Below, in pieces: positions 25,654 through 33,123 of a DNA stretch of 33,123 nucleotides (position 1 is its first letter; each line of letters starts with the position of its first letter). This DNA comes from an uncultured Eubacterium sp. (lineage in GTDB: Bacteria; Bacillota; Clostridia; Oscillospirales; Acutalibacteraceae): NCBI GenBank assembly GCA_905233805.1, contig CAJOER010000057.1, positions 1-33,123 of the forward strand. Reading direction: 5' to 3'. Under the pieces are notes generated by a model, which saw only the letters and a list, made by a program, of their open reading frames with translations, searched no databases and was not told where the DNA came from. The translations under genes were made by a program, and so were the position numbers.

Positions 25654-25905
25654 ATGAAAAAAACAGGAAGCGACGGTATGATAAGCTCCGCTTTCGCCCC
25701 GAGAATAGAGCTTACGGGCAACGCCTGCTGCGTCGTTGAGGGAATACGCTCCATACCGAAATACGGCGGCGGAGAAATAAAACTCGACCTCGGTAAGTAT
25801 TCGGTTTCTTTTTTCGGGGACGGGCTGTTTATCAAAGCGTTTACCCGCGAGGGCGCGGTAATTGAAGGGATAATCGTTTCAATGGAGTTTGAGAGTAATG
25901 GTTAA
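25654..25905 (+). CDS. yqfC: Sporulation protein YqfC
   Basis: An 83-residue protein of the YabP/YqfC family, found next to YqfD in endospore formers and expressed in the mother cell under SigE in Bacillus. Seen: PRIELTGNACCVVEGI, YGGGEIKLDLGKYSVSFFGD and a C-terminal GIIVSMEFE, the typical small beta-rich fold. The ATG at 25654 has a GGTGG 5 bases upstream. It overlaps the start of yqfD by 8 bases. It indicates that the organism can, or could, sporulate. Confidence 0.9.
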   Translation: MKKTGSDGMISSAFAPRIELTGNACCVVEGIRSIPKYGGGEIKLDLGKYSVSFFGDGLFIKAFTREGAVIEGIIVSMEFESNG

Positions 25906-27073
25906 AATCATACGGTGGCTTTTGGGCTGGGTGAAATTTGCGTTCGTCGGCGGTTTTAACGAGGGCTTTCTCGACAGCTGCTACGAAGAAAAATATAATA
26001 TACGAAATATAACAGTTGACGGTAAAACGCTTTACGCCGAATGTCTTGCGGGGCTTTATCCTCGCCTGAGAAAACCGGCAAGGGAAAACGGCGGACGGCT
26101 GAAAATCATTAAAAAGCACGGCTTCCCTTTTATTTTCCTGAAAATCCGCAACCGCTGGGGAATCTTTACGGGTATCGTTATCGGAATTGCATTTATCTCT
26201 TTTATTTCGGGCTTCGCTTGGAATATTGAAATCACGGGGAACGAAAGGCTGAGCGAGGAAACCGTAAGAGCATTTTTAGCCGAAAACGGATTTTATGAGG
26301 GCGCGCGGTTTAAAAGCGTTGACCGCCCGACTCTTGAAAAACTGCTCCTCGCCTCCTTTGACGATATCGCCTGGGCGCATATAAACCGCAACGGAACCTC
26401 TGCAACGGTCGAAATAAACGAGGCGGTAATAAGGCCTAAAACCGTGAACCGTAAAAAATACGCTAACCTGAAAGCGAAAAAGAGCGGCGTTATAGTAAAG
26501 GCAACCGCATACGACGGCTGGGCAAAGGTCAGAAAAGGCGACGCGGTAAATAAGGGCGACCTTCTTATTTCGGGAATTTATACAAACGAAAAGGGCAAAA
26601 CGTATTTCACCCGCGCACGCGGGCAATACATTGCCGAGGTTAAGGAAAAATTTGAACTGACCGTCAGCAGGCAGCAAAGCTATAAGCGGAGCCTTAGCGA
26701 AACCGAGCGCACGGCGCTTTTATTATTCGGGCTCAGGATTCCGCTTTATCTTGAAAAAACTCCGAAAAACGCAGAGGTTGAAACGCAGAATAAACGCATA
26801 ATTCTGAACGGGAAAGCCCTGCCTGTAGGGCTTGAAAAAAGCATAGTCAGGGTATATAAAAAAGAGGTAAAAACCCTGAGCGACGGCGAACTAACCGCCC
26901 TTTCAAAAAAAGAAGCCGAAAGAAAACTGAAAAAAGAATACGGCAAATATGAAATAATAAAACAAAAAATTGATACCGAGCTGACTGACTCAGCCGCGGT
27001 ATCAAAGGGCTACGTCCTCTGCCTCGAAGACATAGGAAAAGAAGTCAGAATAAAGATAAAGAAGAACAAATAA
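25898..27073 (+). CDS. yqfD: Sporulation protein YqfD
   Basis: A 391-residue membrane protein of the YqfD family, mother-cell expressed during sporulation. Seen: the N-terminal WLLGWVKFAFVGGFNEGFLD, KHGFPFIFLKIRNRWGIFTG leading into a TM segment near 85-110, FAWNIEITGNERLSEETV and the C-terminal repeat-like YSIRK-free soluble domain with GWAKVRKGDAVNKGDLLISG. The ATG at 25898, with GGAG 10 bases upstream, is preferred to TTG at 25889. It is followed by a terminator shared with the convergent LRR gene. Confidence 0.92.
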   Translation: MVKIIRWLLGWVKFAFVGGFNEGFLDSCYEEKYNIRNITVDGKTLYAECLAGLYPRLRKPARENGGRLKIIKKHGFPFIFLKIRNRWGIFTGIVIGIAFISFISGFAWNIEITGNERLSEETVRAFLAENGFYEGARFKSVDRPTLEKLLLASFDDIAWAHINRNGTSATVEINEAVIRPKTVNRKKYANLKAKKSGVIVKATAYDGWAKVRKGDAVNKGDLLISGIYTNEKGKTYFTRARGQYIAEVKEKFELTVSRQQSYKRSLSETERTALLLFGLRIPLYLEKTPKNAEVETQNKRIILNGKALPVGLEKSIVRVYKKEVKTLSDGELTALSKKEAERKLKKEYGKYEIIKQKIDTELTDSAAVSKGYVLCLEDIGKEVRIKIKKNK

Positions 27074-27109
27074 AAACAGGACAGAAAGCCGTACTCTGCC
27101 CTGTTTTTC
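27074..27109. terminator. Bidirectional terminator between yqfD and the LRR gene
   Basis: AAAACAGG-A-CAGA pairs with TCTG-C-CCTGTTTT (one mismatch) around an 8-base loop. T-tracts follow on both strands (TTTTTC on plus, TTTTTATTT on minus). Confidence 0.85.
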
Positions 27110-27123
27110 ATATATTACGTTAA

Positions 27124-28275
27124 CTATTTTTTATATTTAATTTTGAAACAGTTTTTATAGCCGTAGTTTTTTTGTATTTCTTTATTCTGCTTTTTAACCA
27201 TTTTTACAATACGCTTATCAAAACACTTTATGGTAGTATGCGTAAATCTCTTTCCAACATAAAAACCATCATCATAATCACCATATCCGATGTATGATAA
27301 GTCAAAACTCTTGAGTTTTGAGCCTTTTTCAAATGTAATTGTTTTAAGGGTATAATTAGAATATCGGGAATTTTCGCCGTAATCAGCGCCGAAAGCTTCT
27401 GAATCAATAGTTTTTACGCTCTTTGGAATAGTTACGTTTTTAAGATATTTGTTACGGAGAAATGCGAAAGATGCAATTTTTTTAACACCCTTGGGAACAG
27501 TGTAGCTTTTAGCCGTTTTTCCTGCGGGGTATCTGATAAGAGCGGTCTTATTCTTATTAAAGAGAACCCCGTCTACAGATGTGAGGTATTTGTTCTTCTT
27601 GTCAACATTGATTTTCTTAAGCTTATCGCACTTGGTGAATGACCACTGTTCTATACTCTTTACGCTATACTTTTTAGAACCGATTTTAATACTCTCCGGA
27701 ATTCTGGCATTTTTTGTTTTCTCATTAACGTCTGAAACAGCAAAGCTTTTGCCTTTAAGTTGGTATGTGATTCCGCTTTTTGTTATCTCATTAGCGTTGA
27801 TTCCGATGTAAAAAGCGCGTTTAGAATTACTGATTTCATGGTAACCGTCTGAAAAGTATCCATCGTGATTCTTATCAAAGATTGAAAGTGTGGTATAATT
27901 ATTTCCAAAGCCTATTAAACCGGTAGCCTGAATAACTACTACTAAATCGTATTTTCCGACTAATTTTTTGTCGGTTGTTTTCTTCTGTGAATACCAGTTT
28001 TTCTTATGACCTTTAACGTAATAAGCCTTGACTACTTTAACGCTACTTTTAGATATATTTTCATCGTTTTCGCCATTGTACGAACTGACGCTTTTTACTG
28101 CAAGAGCTCCGACCTTTGTAGAACCGTATATAGCGTTAGGTTTTGCTTTTGAATATAACTCTATACCGTTAATATCTTTTTGAGTGTTTACGTCATCCGC
28201 CTGTACGGAAATCGTTGCGGAAAATGTGGTAAATACCATCATAACCGCAAGAATAACAGATAATACTTTTTTCAT
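27124..28275 (-). CDS. Secreted BspA-type leucine-rich-repeat (LRR_5) protein
   Basis: A 383-residue exported protein. The signal peptide MKKVLSVILAVMMVFTTFSA extends to a likely cleavage after VQA at residue 26. The middle (about 30-180) is Lys/Ser/Tyr-rich and unassigned, with a Ca-loop-like FDKNHDGYFSDGYHE. The C-terminal half has LRR_5 repeats: SVDGVLFNKNKTALIRYPAG, YTVPKGVKKIASFAF, VTIPKSVKTIDSEAF, TITFEKGSKLKSF. Such proteins are surface or secreted adhesins; there is no LPXTG or other anchor. ATG 28275 has AAAGGAAG upstream and gives the signal peptide directly; an earlier in-frame ATG would put 22 charged residues in front. Codon use is more AT-rich than its neighbours, compatible with transfer. 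Confidence 0.87.
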   Translation of the reverse strand: MKKVLSVILAVMMVFTTFSATISVQADDVNTQKDINGIELYSKAKPNAIYGSTKVGALAVKSVSSYNGENDENISKSSVKVVKAYYVKGHKKNWYSQKKTTDKKLVGKYDLVVVIQATGLIGFGNNYTTLSIFDKNHDGYFSDGYHEISNSKRAFYIGINANEITKSGITYQLKGKSFAVSDVNEKTKNARIPESIKIGSKKYSVKSIEQWSFTKCDKLKKINVDKKNKYLTSVDGVLFNKNKTALIRYPAGKTAKSYTVPKGVKKIASFAFLRNKYLKNVTIPKSVKTIDSEAFGADYGENSRYSNYTLKTITFEKGSKLKSFDLSYIGYGDYDDGFYVGKRFTHTTIKCFDKRIVKMVKKQNKEIQKNYGYKNCFKIKYKK

Positions 28276-28381
28276 TTTTTCTTCCTTTCTTTCAGTCATT
28301 CCCGAACCGGACAGTAGACGGTTCTCTGTCAGGTTACGCATGTTTACTCTATCACCTGTAGATAACTAATATTTTGCCTGT

Positions 28382-28435
28382 ATCGGTGTAAATAATCACC
28401 GATTTCAGTATATCAAATTGACTGATGGATGTCAA
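28382..28435 (-). promoter_or_regulatory. Promoter of the LRR gene with a hairpin at the transcription start
   Basis: Minus strand: TTGACA (28435-28430), 17-base spacer, TATACT (28412-28407) with an extended -10 TG. Directly downstream lies a perfect 7-base inverted repeat ATCGGTG-N8-CACCGAT (28403-28382), where transcription would begin. It could be an operator or a 5' stabilising hairpin. The roughly 125-base leader that follows has no other feature I recognise. Confidence 0.72.
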
Positions 28436-28472
28436 TTAAGCGTAGTGCAGAAAGGAATCCGTTAATTCTGTA

Positions 28473-28513
28473 TAAAAAAGGGTTGACAAGGAACTATTAA
28501 TCCTGCCAACCCG
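28473..28513 (-). terminator. Intrinsic terminator after the beta-helix gene
   Basis: Minus strand: GGGTTGGCAGGA pairs, with small bulges, with TCCTTGTCAACCC and is followed by TTTTTT. It lies about 20 bases after the stop at 28530. Confidence 0.75.
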
Positions 28514-28529
28514 TATTTTTGCTATGCGT

Positions 28530-29823
28530 TTAACTGTTTACAGCCTTGCCGTTAACATAAAGCGTGTAGCCATTGAAATCAATATTTGAATTAGTACTGT
28601 CCGCATTATCAAGCGAGGTCACGTAAGAATCGCCCGTAAGCTTGATTTTTGAAGCTTTATCGAGTTTCAGGGAAACCCCTTTTGCTGAATTGTCGGCGTT
28701 GATTGTTCCCTCATAGCTTGAAGAAGTAAGGTTAATTGAAACGGTTGAAATACTGTCGGCTTCAACGTCGCCCGTTAAGGTCTGAATTTCGGCGTTGAGA
28801 GTTACGTTGCCGCCGTTTGAACCGCTGTTGCCCCACTCGTCGGTTGCCTTCGCACTGATAAGCACGCCGCTGCCGTAGCTGAGCTTCGTGTTGTTCAGAT
28901 TGATAACGGCGTCGGTATTGGTAATAAAGAACATCGGCGCTGTTTTATAAACCGACGAGCTTTCGCTGACGGAAAGCGAGGAGTTCTTTGCGGTAAATGT
29001 GCCTGTACCCTCGCCCGCGTCGCCGGACATAGACTGATAAATCATAATCCCGCAGTTATCAACGTTATTTCTGTTGCCTATACCGCTTGCTGTAAGAGTT
29101 GAATTTGTAACCGTTGCCGAGTTTTTGCCCTCGATTACAACCGTCTGTGAGCCGTTTGCGGTACCCTTTGAACTCTCAATACTGATATCTCCCGTTGAAT
29201 AGATTACGGGCGAGCCCTTTCCGTTGGTTTCAAGAGTTGAATTTATTGCAATAACGGTACCCTCGCCCCTGTCGGTAGCGAGCGAGGCGCAGGAGCCGCC
29301 CTGAGTAGTAATGCTGACCTTTTCGGCTTTGATATATCCGCCGTAGGTCGCATCAAGTCCCCTTGCCGAGGACTCGCCCGTAGTCTTGATAGTCGAGTCG
29401 CTGATATAGATTTTTGCGTTCTTGCCCGTTGCAAATACTGCGTTTGAGCCTTTCGCTTCGGTTGAAATCGTCGCATTTTTAATAGTAGCCGTCGAGTTTT
29501 CCTGAACGAGAATTCCCGCGTTTACGCCGTTGAATTCCGAACTTTCGGTGCTTGTGGTGTCACCTGATTTCGTGACGGTTGCGCCGTCAATAGTTGCATT
29601 ACCGCCGTTTGTTACGAGGACTATCCGTAAGCGTTTCTTCTCCTTCAACAGTTTTTGCGCCCGAGGCGTCAACGCTTTCGCCCTGTCCGCCCGGCGTATC
29701 GGACGGTGCGCCGAAAGAGGACGGGCTGTCCGCGCTTTGCGTATTTCTTAACGCGAAACCCGTGGCGGTAAGACCTGCAATAATAAATATTAATACAATA
29801 ATAATGATGTTTGTTCGTTTCAT
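28530..29823 (-). pseudogene. Membrane-anchored beta-helix surface protein, disrupted by an internal frame change
   Basis: The 5' part (from ATG 29823, AAAAGGAG 9 bases upstream) encodes an N-terminal TM/signal segment (TNIIIIVLIFIIAGLTATGFA), a Ser/Pro/Gly-rich linker and VEGEETLTD. It then leaves frame near 29620. The main frame continues with VLVTNGGNATIDGATVTKSGD and a long series of Asn/Ser/Thr-rich turns such as ILVQENSTATIKNATI, typical of right-handed parallel beta-helices of surface adhesins or carbohydrate-binding proteins. About 12-18 residues are missing at the join. It ends in NIDFNGYTLYVNGKA. It lies downstream of a two-component system and carries that system's candidate binding site, so it may be its target. 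Confidence 0.8.
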
Positions 29824-29886
29824 TGTTTTACTCCTTTTGTATTATTCAAAGTATTTCCTTTGTTGGCTTAATAATACACGGCATAT

Positions 29887-29904
29887 CTTAAACAAACATT
29901 AAAA
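29887..29904 (-). promoter_or_regulatory. Candidate response-regulator box upstream of the beta-helix gene
   Basis: Minus strand TTTAATG-TTTG-TTTAAGA: a direct repeat with 11-base period, 64-81 bases before the ATG at 29823, followed by a TATTAT-like -10. It matches 15 of 18 positions of the repeat before the nearby regulator gene (31864-31881). OmpR-family regulators bind such repeats as dimers. Confidence 0.55.
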
Positions 29905-29929
29905 ACCGGGGACAGTGCCCCGGTTTTTT
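29903..29929 (-). terminator. Intrinsic terminator after the second histidine kinase
   Basis: Perfect stem ACCGGGG with CCCCGGT around a 6-base loop, with a T-rich tract on the minus-strand side. It partly overlaps the upstream end of the regulator box for the beta-helix gene, so that gene is probably transcribed from its own promoter. Confidence 0.82.
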
Positions 29930-31151
29930 ATTTTACCTTGAATATTGCTTTGAACGTTGTATAACCGTTTTCGCTTTTTGCCGAAATCGTTCCGCCGTGG
30001 GAGATAACGATATTTTTTGCTATCGCAAGCCCGAGGCCGTAGCGGTTGTCGTTGCGGTTCCTCGACTCGTCGGCACGGTAGAAGCGCTCGAAGATTTTTT
30101 CCTCCTCGCCCTTCGGTATTCCCTCGCCCTTATTTGTAACGGTTAAAATTATATCCTTATCCTGTTTGAGTTCAACGGAAATTTCGCTTCCGCTCTCGCT
30201 GTGCTTTATTGCGTTGTCAAGCAGGATTGATATGAGCTGCTGGATTTTGCTTTCGTTCATATTCAGCATAATATTATCCTGAATACTGTCGCTCAGCGTT
30301 ACGCCCTTTTCAAACATTACGCTTTCAAAGGTAAGCGTTGCCTTTTCAACAAGCTTTGAAAGATTGCCCTGAGTGAAAGCGGAAATATCGTTTACCTCCT
30401 CGCTTTTTGCAAGTTCCAGAAGGTCGGCGATAAGGGCGTTCATCCTGTCGCCCTCGCTCTTGATATTTTCAAGCCACTTCTTTTCCTCGGGGTTGCTTTC
30501 AAGCGCGTCGGCGCTCGCGATAATAACCGAAAGCGGGGTTTTAAGTTCATGCGACGCGTCGGCGATAAAGCGTTTCTGCTTATCAAAGCTTTCCGCAACC
30601 GGCTTTGCAATCCAGAGCGTAAGACGTTTTGAAATAAGAAGAATAATCAGCTCCGCAATTAAGTAAAGCAAAACCGAAACCAAAAGCGTCGTTGTAAGCA
30701 GCTGCTTAACCGAGGAGTTATCGACTATTACTATCGAGGTGGACGGCTTATATGAATATGAGTAATTTGCAAAATAGAGGTTGCCTATCTCTTTCTGATA
30801 GCTCTGGGAAATCATCGTTACGGCAACTTCTTCAATCTCGTCGTCAGAAACGTCATAGTTCGAGTGGTTGATAACGCCCGTAATCTCGTCGTTTTCGTCA
30901 AGGATTACCGTATATACGCTCCTGTCAAGAAAACGGATGTTGTCAAAACTGCTTGAATCGGGCTTTTTAAATCCGCCGTTATTCGGGGGGAACGCCATTA
31001 TTTCCATCTGAGTAGTCTGGTTCAGGCTTCTTTCAATGCTCCGTTTCTCCTGATTATAAAGCGTAAAATTGTAAGCAAAAAGTATTCCCGTTGTAAATAT
31101 TGTAAAAATAAGAAAGATTACAAGAAATACCTTGTTCTTCAGTTTTTTCAC
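29928..31151 (-). CDS. Sensor histidine kinase
   Basis: A 407-residue membrane kinase. TM1 about 8-28, extracytoplasmic domain about 29-149, TM2 about 150-174, then HisKA with RFIADASHELKTPLSVI (phospho-acceptor His201). The HATPase domain has the N-box LLDNAIKHS, GEGIPKG, IFERFYRADESRNR and GLGLAIAK. No clear HAMP domain is seen. It starts with GTG at 31151 and overlaps the regulator stop by 4 bases (GTGA), so the pair is coupled. This small-sensor kinase type is frequent in gut Clostridia; the signal is unknown. Confidence 0.94.
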   Translation of the reverse strand: MKKLKNKVFLVIFLIFTIFTTGILFAYNFTLYNQEKRSIERSLNQTTQMEIMAFPPNNGGFKKPDSSSFDNIRFLDRSVYTVILDENDEITGVINHSNYDVSDDEIEEVAVTMISQSYQKEIGNLYFANYSYSYKPSTSIVIVDNSSVKQLLTTTLLVSVLLYLIAELIILLISKRLTLWIAKPVAESFDKQKRFIADASHELKTPLSVIIASADALESNPEEKKWLENIKSEGDRMNALIADLLELAKSEEVNDISAFTQGNLSKLVEKATLTFESVMFEKGVTLSDSIQDNIMLNMNESKIQQLISILLDNAIKHSESGSEISVELKQDKDIILTVTNKGEGIPKGEEEKIFERFYRADESRNRNDNRYGLGLAIAKNIVISHGGTISAKSENGYTTFKAIFKVK

Positions 31152-31831
31152 TGTGATATCTCCATTCTGTAGCCCATACCGCGGACCGCTTTAATGTTTA
31201 CCTTAGAGTCAATCGCCTTAAGCTTTCTGCGTATAAAAGAAAGGTACGCTTCAAGGTTGTTTGACTCAATCTCGTTATCGTAGCCCCAGACCTTGTCGTA
31301 AATCATATCCTTAGATAAAATCTGGTTTGCGTTTGTGATAAAGTATTCAAGGAGCTGAAACTCCTTATTAATAACCGAAATTTCCTCGCCCGAGGAGGTG
31401 CAAATCAGCGTTGACGATTTTGTATTTAGCTGAAGGTCGCCGAACTCGATATAATCCTTCTTCGGCGCGGAGTTATCAACTCTGAGCTGTAAATTCACTC
31501 TTGCAACAAGCTCGTCAATATGAAACGGCTTCGTAACGTAATCGTTGGCGCCGCCCGTAAGCCCCTCGAGCTTATCCTCAAGCATTGACTTTGCCGTGAG
31601 CATAATTACCTTTGAGTCGATTTTTTCCTCGCGGATTTCTTTAAGAATTTCAAAGCCGTTCATCTTCGGGAGCATTACGTCAAGTATGATTAAATCGTAA
31701 ATTCCGCTCTCCGCATTATAGAGTCCGTCCTCGCCGTCGGTTGAAATATCAACCTCGTAATTCTCCTTTTTTAGTCTCGCGGCGACTACGTCGGCGAGCT
31801 TGTATTCGTCTTCAATAATTAATATTCTCAT
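31148..31831 (-). CDS. OmpR/PhoB-family response regulator
   Basis: A 227-residue regulator. Receiver domain: Glu7/Asp8, phospho-acceptor Asp51 in LIILDVMLPKMNG, Thr79 in MLTAK, Lys101 in VTKPF. Winged-helix domain about 130-225 ending RAVRGMGYRME. The ATG at 31831 is chosen because GGGTGA lies 6-8 bases upstream; an in-frame GTG at 31840 is inside that site. A TTTAATC direct repeat lies 33-50 bases upstream and recurs before the beta-helix gene, suggesting autoregulation and a local target. Confidence 0.94.
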   Translation of the reverse strand: MRILIIEDEYKLADVVAARLKKENYEVDISTDGEDGLYNAESGIYDLIILDVMLPKMNGFEILKEIREEKIDSKVIMLTAKSMLEDKLEGLTGGANDYVTKPFHIDELVARVNLQLRVDNSAPKKDYIEFGDLQLNTKSSTLICTSSGEEISVINKEFQLLEYFITNANQILSKDMIYDKVWGYDNEIESNNLEAYLSFIRRKLKAIDSKVNIKAVRGMGYRMEISQ

Positions 31832-31863
31832 AGTTATCACCCGAATATCATTTTATATCCCAA

Positions 31864-31881
31864 GATTAAACAAAGATTAAA
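31864..31881 (-). promoter_or_regulatory. Candidate autoregulatory box of the second two-component system
   Basis: Minus strand TTTAATC-TTTG-TTTAATC: a perfect 7-base direct repeat with 11-base period, followed 6 bases later by TATAAA (-10). The lack of a good -35 and the repeat position suit a class II activator site of an OmpR-family protein. It overlaps the 3' end of the YgjP-like gene. Confidence 0.6.
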
Positions 31882-32516
31882 GCGCCGTTTTCATTTTCTT
31901 TTCGGTTTCCCTGTATGAGGGCATATGTTTAAAAAGGAGCGCCTTAAAGTCCGCCGAGTGGTTCGGAACCGCCGTATGAACAAGCTCGTGAAGAATAACA
32001 TAGTTTAAAAATTCCTCGTCGTTTTTCGCAGCCCCACCGCGTTTTCATATCCTTCGTCTGATATGACGAGCAGTAAAGCCCCGTTTTTTCTTCCCAGAGC
32101 GGAAGAAGAAGGTCAGTTTTCTTTTTCAGCTCCGCACGGTAAAACTCTTTAACGTGCGCATCAAGCTTTTCAATCGGCATATCAGCGGGGTAAGTAATAT
32201 AAGCGCCGTTATCGCTTATCTTAACCGAAAACCGTTTACCGTCAAGGGCGGTGATTTTATATTCTTTCCCCCAGAGGTAAAAACTTTCGCCCGTTTTATA
32301 GCTGCACTTTTTAGGCGCATTTTCCTGACGGGAAAGCACCTCGGCGCGCTTTTTTATTACCCAGTCCAGGTGGGAAGAAACGAAGCGTTTTATATCCCCG
32401 TCCCTGATTCTTTTCGGACAAGTAATAAGCACCCTTGCGTCAGGGGGTTTGACGTAAAGGTGCATATTTTTAATATTCTTTTTCTGAACCTCGATTTCAA
32501 TTCCGTCAATAACCAT
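31877..32516 (-). pseudogene. YgjP/M48-like metal-dependent hydrolase, disrupted before the HExxH motif
   Basis: Predicted zinc metallopeptidase of the YgjP (DUF45) family. The first frame from ATG 32516 has RVLITCPKRIRDGDIKRFV, DWVIKKRAE and KDMKTRWG, which normally continues SCN...INLNL. Here the frame breaks near 32030. Another frame then encodes EEFLNYVILHELVHTAVPNHSADF, with the zinc-binding HELVH, up to a TAA at 31877. About 15 residues are missing. Without repair the peptide lacks its catalytic site. There is no ribosome-binding site, and the promoter is so close that the mRNA may be leaderless. Confidence 0.85.
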
Positions 32517-32522
32517 ATAATA

Positions 32523-32551
32523 ATTATATCATATTATATCGGGAATGTAAA
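32523..32551 (-). promoter_or_regulatory. Promoter of the YgjP-like gene, possibly leaderless
   Basis: Minus strand: TTTACA (32551-32546), 17-base spacer, TATAAT (32528-32523) with extended -10 TG. The A of the ATG at 32516 is the seventh base after the -10 box, where transcription normally starts. Confidence 0.68.
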
Positions 32552-32556
32552 ACGGT

Positions 32557-33123
32557 TTATAAGCAGTGCGCGCGAAGCTCGTCGCCCGATTTTGCGCTGA
32601 GATAAGCGGGAGCTATATCAAATACGGTCATAGCACCGGTCTTGCCCTCTTCATTGAGTCTTGCAACCGCTCTTGCATACGCAACGATAACGGAACCCGT
32701 GAATTCGGGATTCGAGTCAAGCTTTAAGCTGTACTCGATAACGTGGTTTACACCGTCGCTCGTTTCGCCCGAATAGATAACGGAGCCGCCGTGCGGAAGT
32801 CCGCTGTGGTCTTTTTTCATCTCTTCGGCGGAAATGAAGTGTACGGTCGTATCATAATCCGCAAAATAGTTCGGCATAGTCTTGATTTCGTTTTCAATTC
32901 TCTTAAGGTCCGCGCCCTCTTCGGCTACTACAAAGCACTCTCTCGTGTGCTTTTCTCTCGTAGTAAGTTCGGGATTTTCGCCGTTTCTAACCTTTTCAAG
33001 CGCCGAGGGAACGGGGATAGTATACTGTCTTGCGTCAATAACGCCGTCAATTCTTCTTACCGCGTCTGAATGTCCCTGGCTTACGCCCTTGCCCCAGAAG
33101 GTATAATCCTTGCCGTCGGGGAG
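32557..33123 (-). CDS. ddh: meso-Diaminopimelate dehydrogenase (C-terminal part)
   Basis: NADPH enzyme making meso-diaminopimelate directly from tetrahydrodipicolinate, for lysine and peptidoglycan. The frame is open from the window edge to the stop at 32557: 188 residues of an about 326-residue protein. Seen: YTFWGKGVSQGHSDAVRRI, DARQYTIPVPSALEKVR, TTREKHTRECFVVAEEG, FISAEEMKKDHSGLPHGG, IEYSLKLDSNPEFTGSV and the C-terminal LSAKSGDELRAHCL, all typical of Ddh. The NADPH-binding N-terminus lies outside the window. No clear terminator follows. Confidence 0.93.
   Translation of the reverse strand, partial: LPDGKDYTFWGKGVSQGHSDAVRRIDGVIDARQYTIPVPSALEKVRNGENPELTTREKHTRECFVVAEEGADLKRIENEIKTMPNYFADYDTTVHFISAEEMKKDHSGLPHGGSVIYSGETSDGVNHVIEYSLKLDSNPEFTGSVIVAYARAVARLNEEGKTGAMTVFDIAPAYLSAKSGDELRAHCL

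Overview
The window looks like a chromosomal segment of a low-to-moderate-GC, Gram-positive, spore-forming member of the Clostridia, most likely a gut Oscillospiraceae/Ruminococcus-like organism. The reasons are RNase Y, the sporulation pair YqfC/YqfD, meso-diaminopimelate dehydrogenase, AT-rich spacers, strong AGGAGG-type ribosome-binding sites and SigA-type promoters. I cannot assign a species without a search. No rRNA, tRNA, transposase, phage gene or CRISPR array was recognised.

Layout. 1-1949 (minus): a two-component system, with the kinase cut by the window edge. 2353-4249 (plus): rny and a small Dabb-domain protein, closed by a terminator. 4347-19034 (plus): one long exopolysaccharide/capsule operon behind a near-consensus promoter. 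It encodes a Wzz-like chain-length/kinase activator, a tyrosine kinase with a Tyr-rich tail, an initiating sugar-phosphate transferase, several GT4 glycosyltransferases, two acyltransferase-3 membrane proteins, a radical SAM/SPASM-like protein, a Caps_synth glycosyltransferase, a Wzy-type polymerase, a GT2 glycosyltransferase and a membrane-anchored protein. No flippase (Wzx) or nucleotide-sugar genes are in the window. 19067-20793 (minus): a PHP phosphoesterase and a broken iron-dependent alcohol dehydrogenase. 20795-22584 (minus): two SAM methyltransferases behind a short leader peptide and a transcription attenuator. 22605-25610 (minus): nadB-nadC-iolB. 25654-27073 (plus): yqfC-yqfD. 27124-28435 (minus): a secreted BspA-type leucine-rich-repeat protein. 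28530-31881 (minus): a second two-component system and a downstream beta-helix surface protein that share an upstream direct repeat. 31877-33123 (minus): a broken YgjP/M48-like metallopeptidase and the 3' part of ddh.

Two things stand out. First, the leader at 22371-22584 has every part of a ribosome-controlled attenuator: promoter, 29-codon leader ORF, mutually exclusive pairings and an intrinsic terminator. It sits in front of two methyltransferases, as expected for induction by a ribosome-targeting compound. Second, five genes (tyrosine kinase, radical SAM, GT2, beta-helix protein, YgjP) each lack a short conserved segment, usually with a frame change. A sixth (Fe-ADH) is disrupted in a more complex way, and a seventh place (the double GT4) may be an in-frame join of the same kind. 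This is either a recurrent assembly or gap artefact or genuine decay. Function claims for those genes should be read with that in mind.
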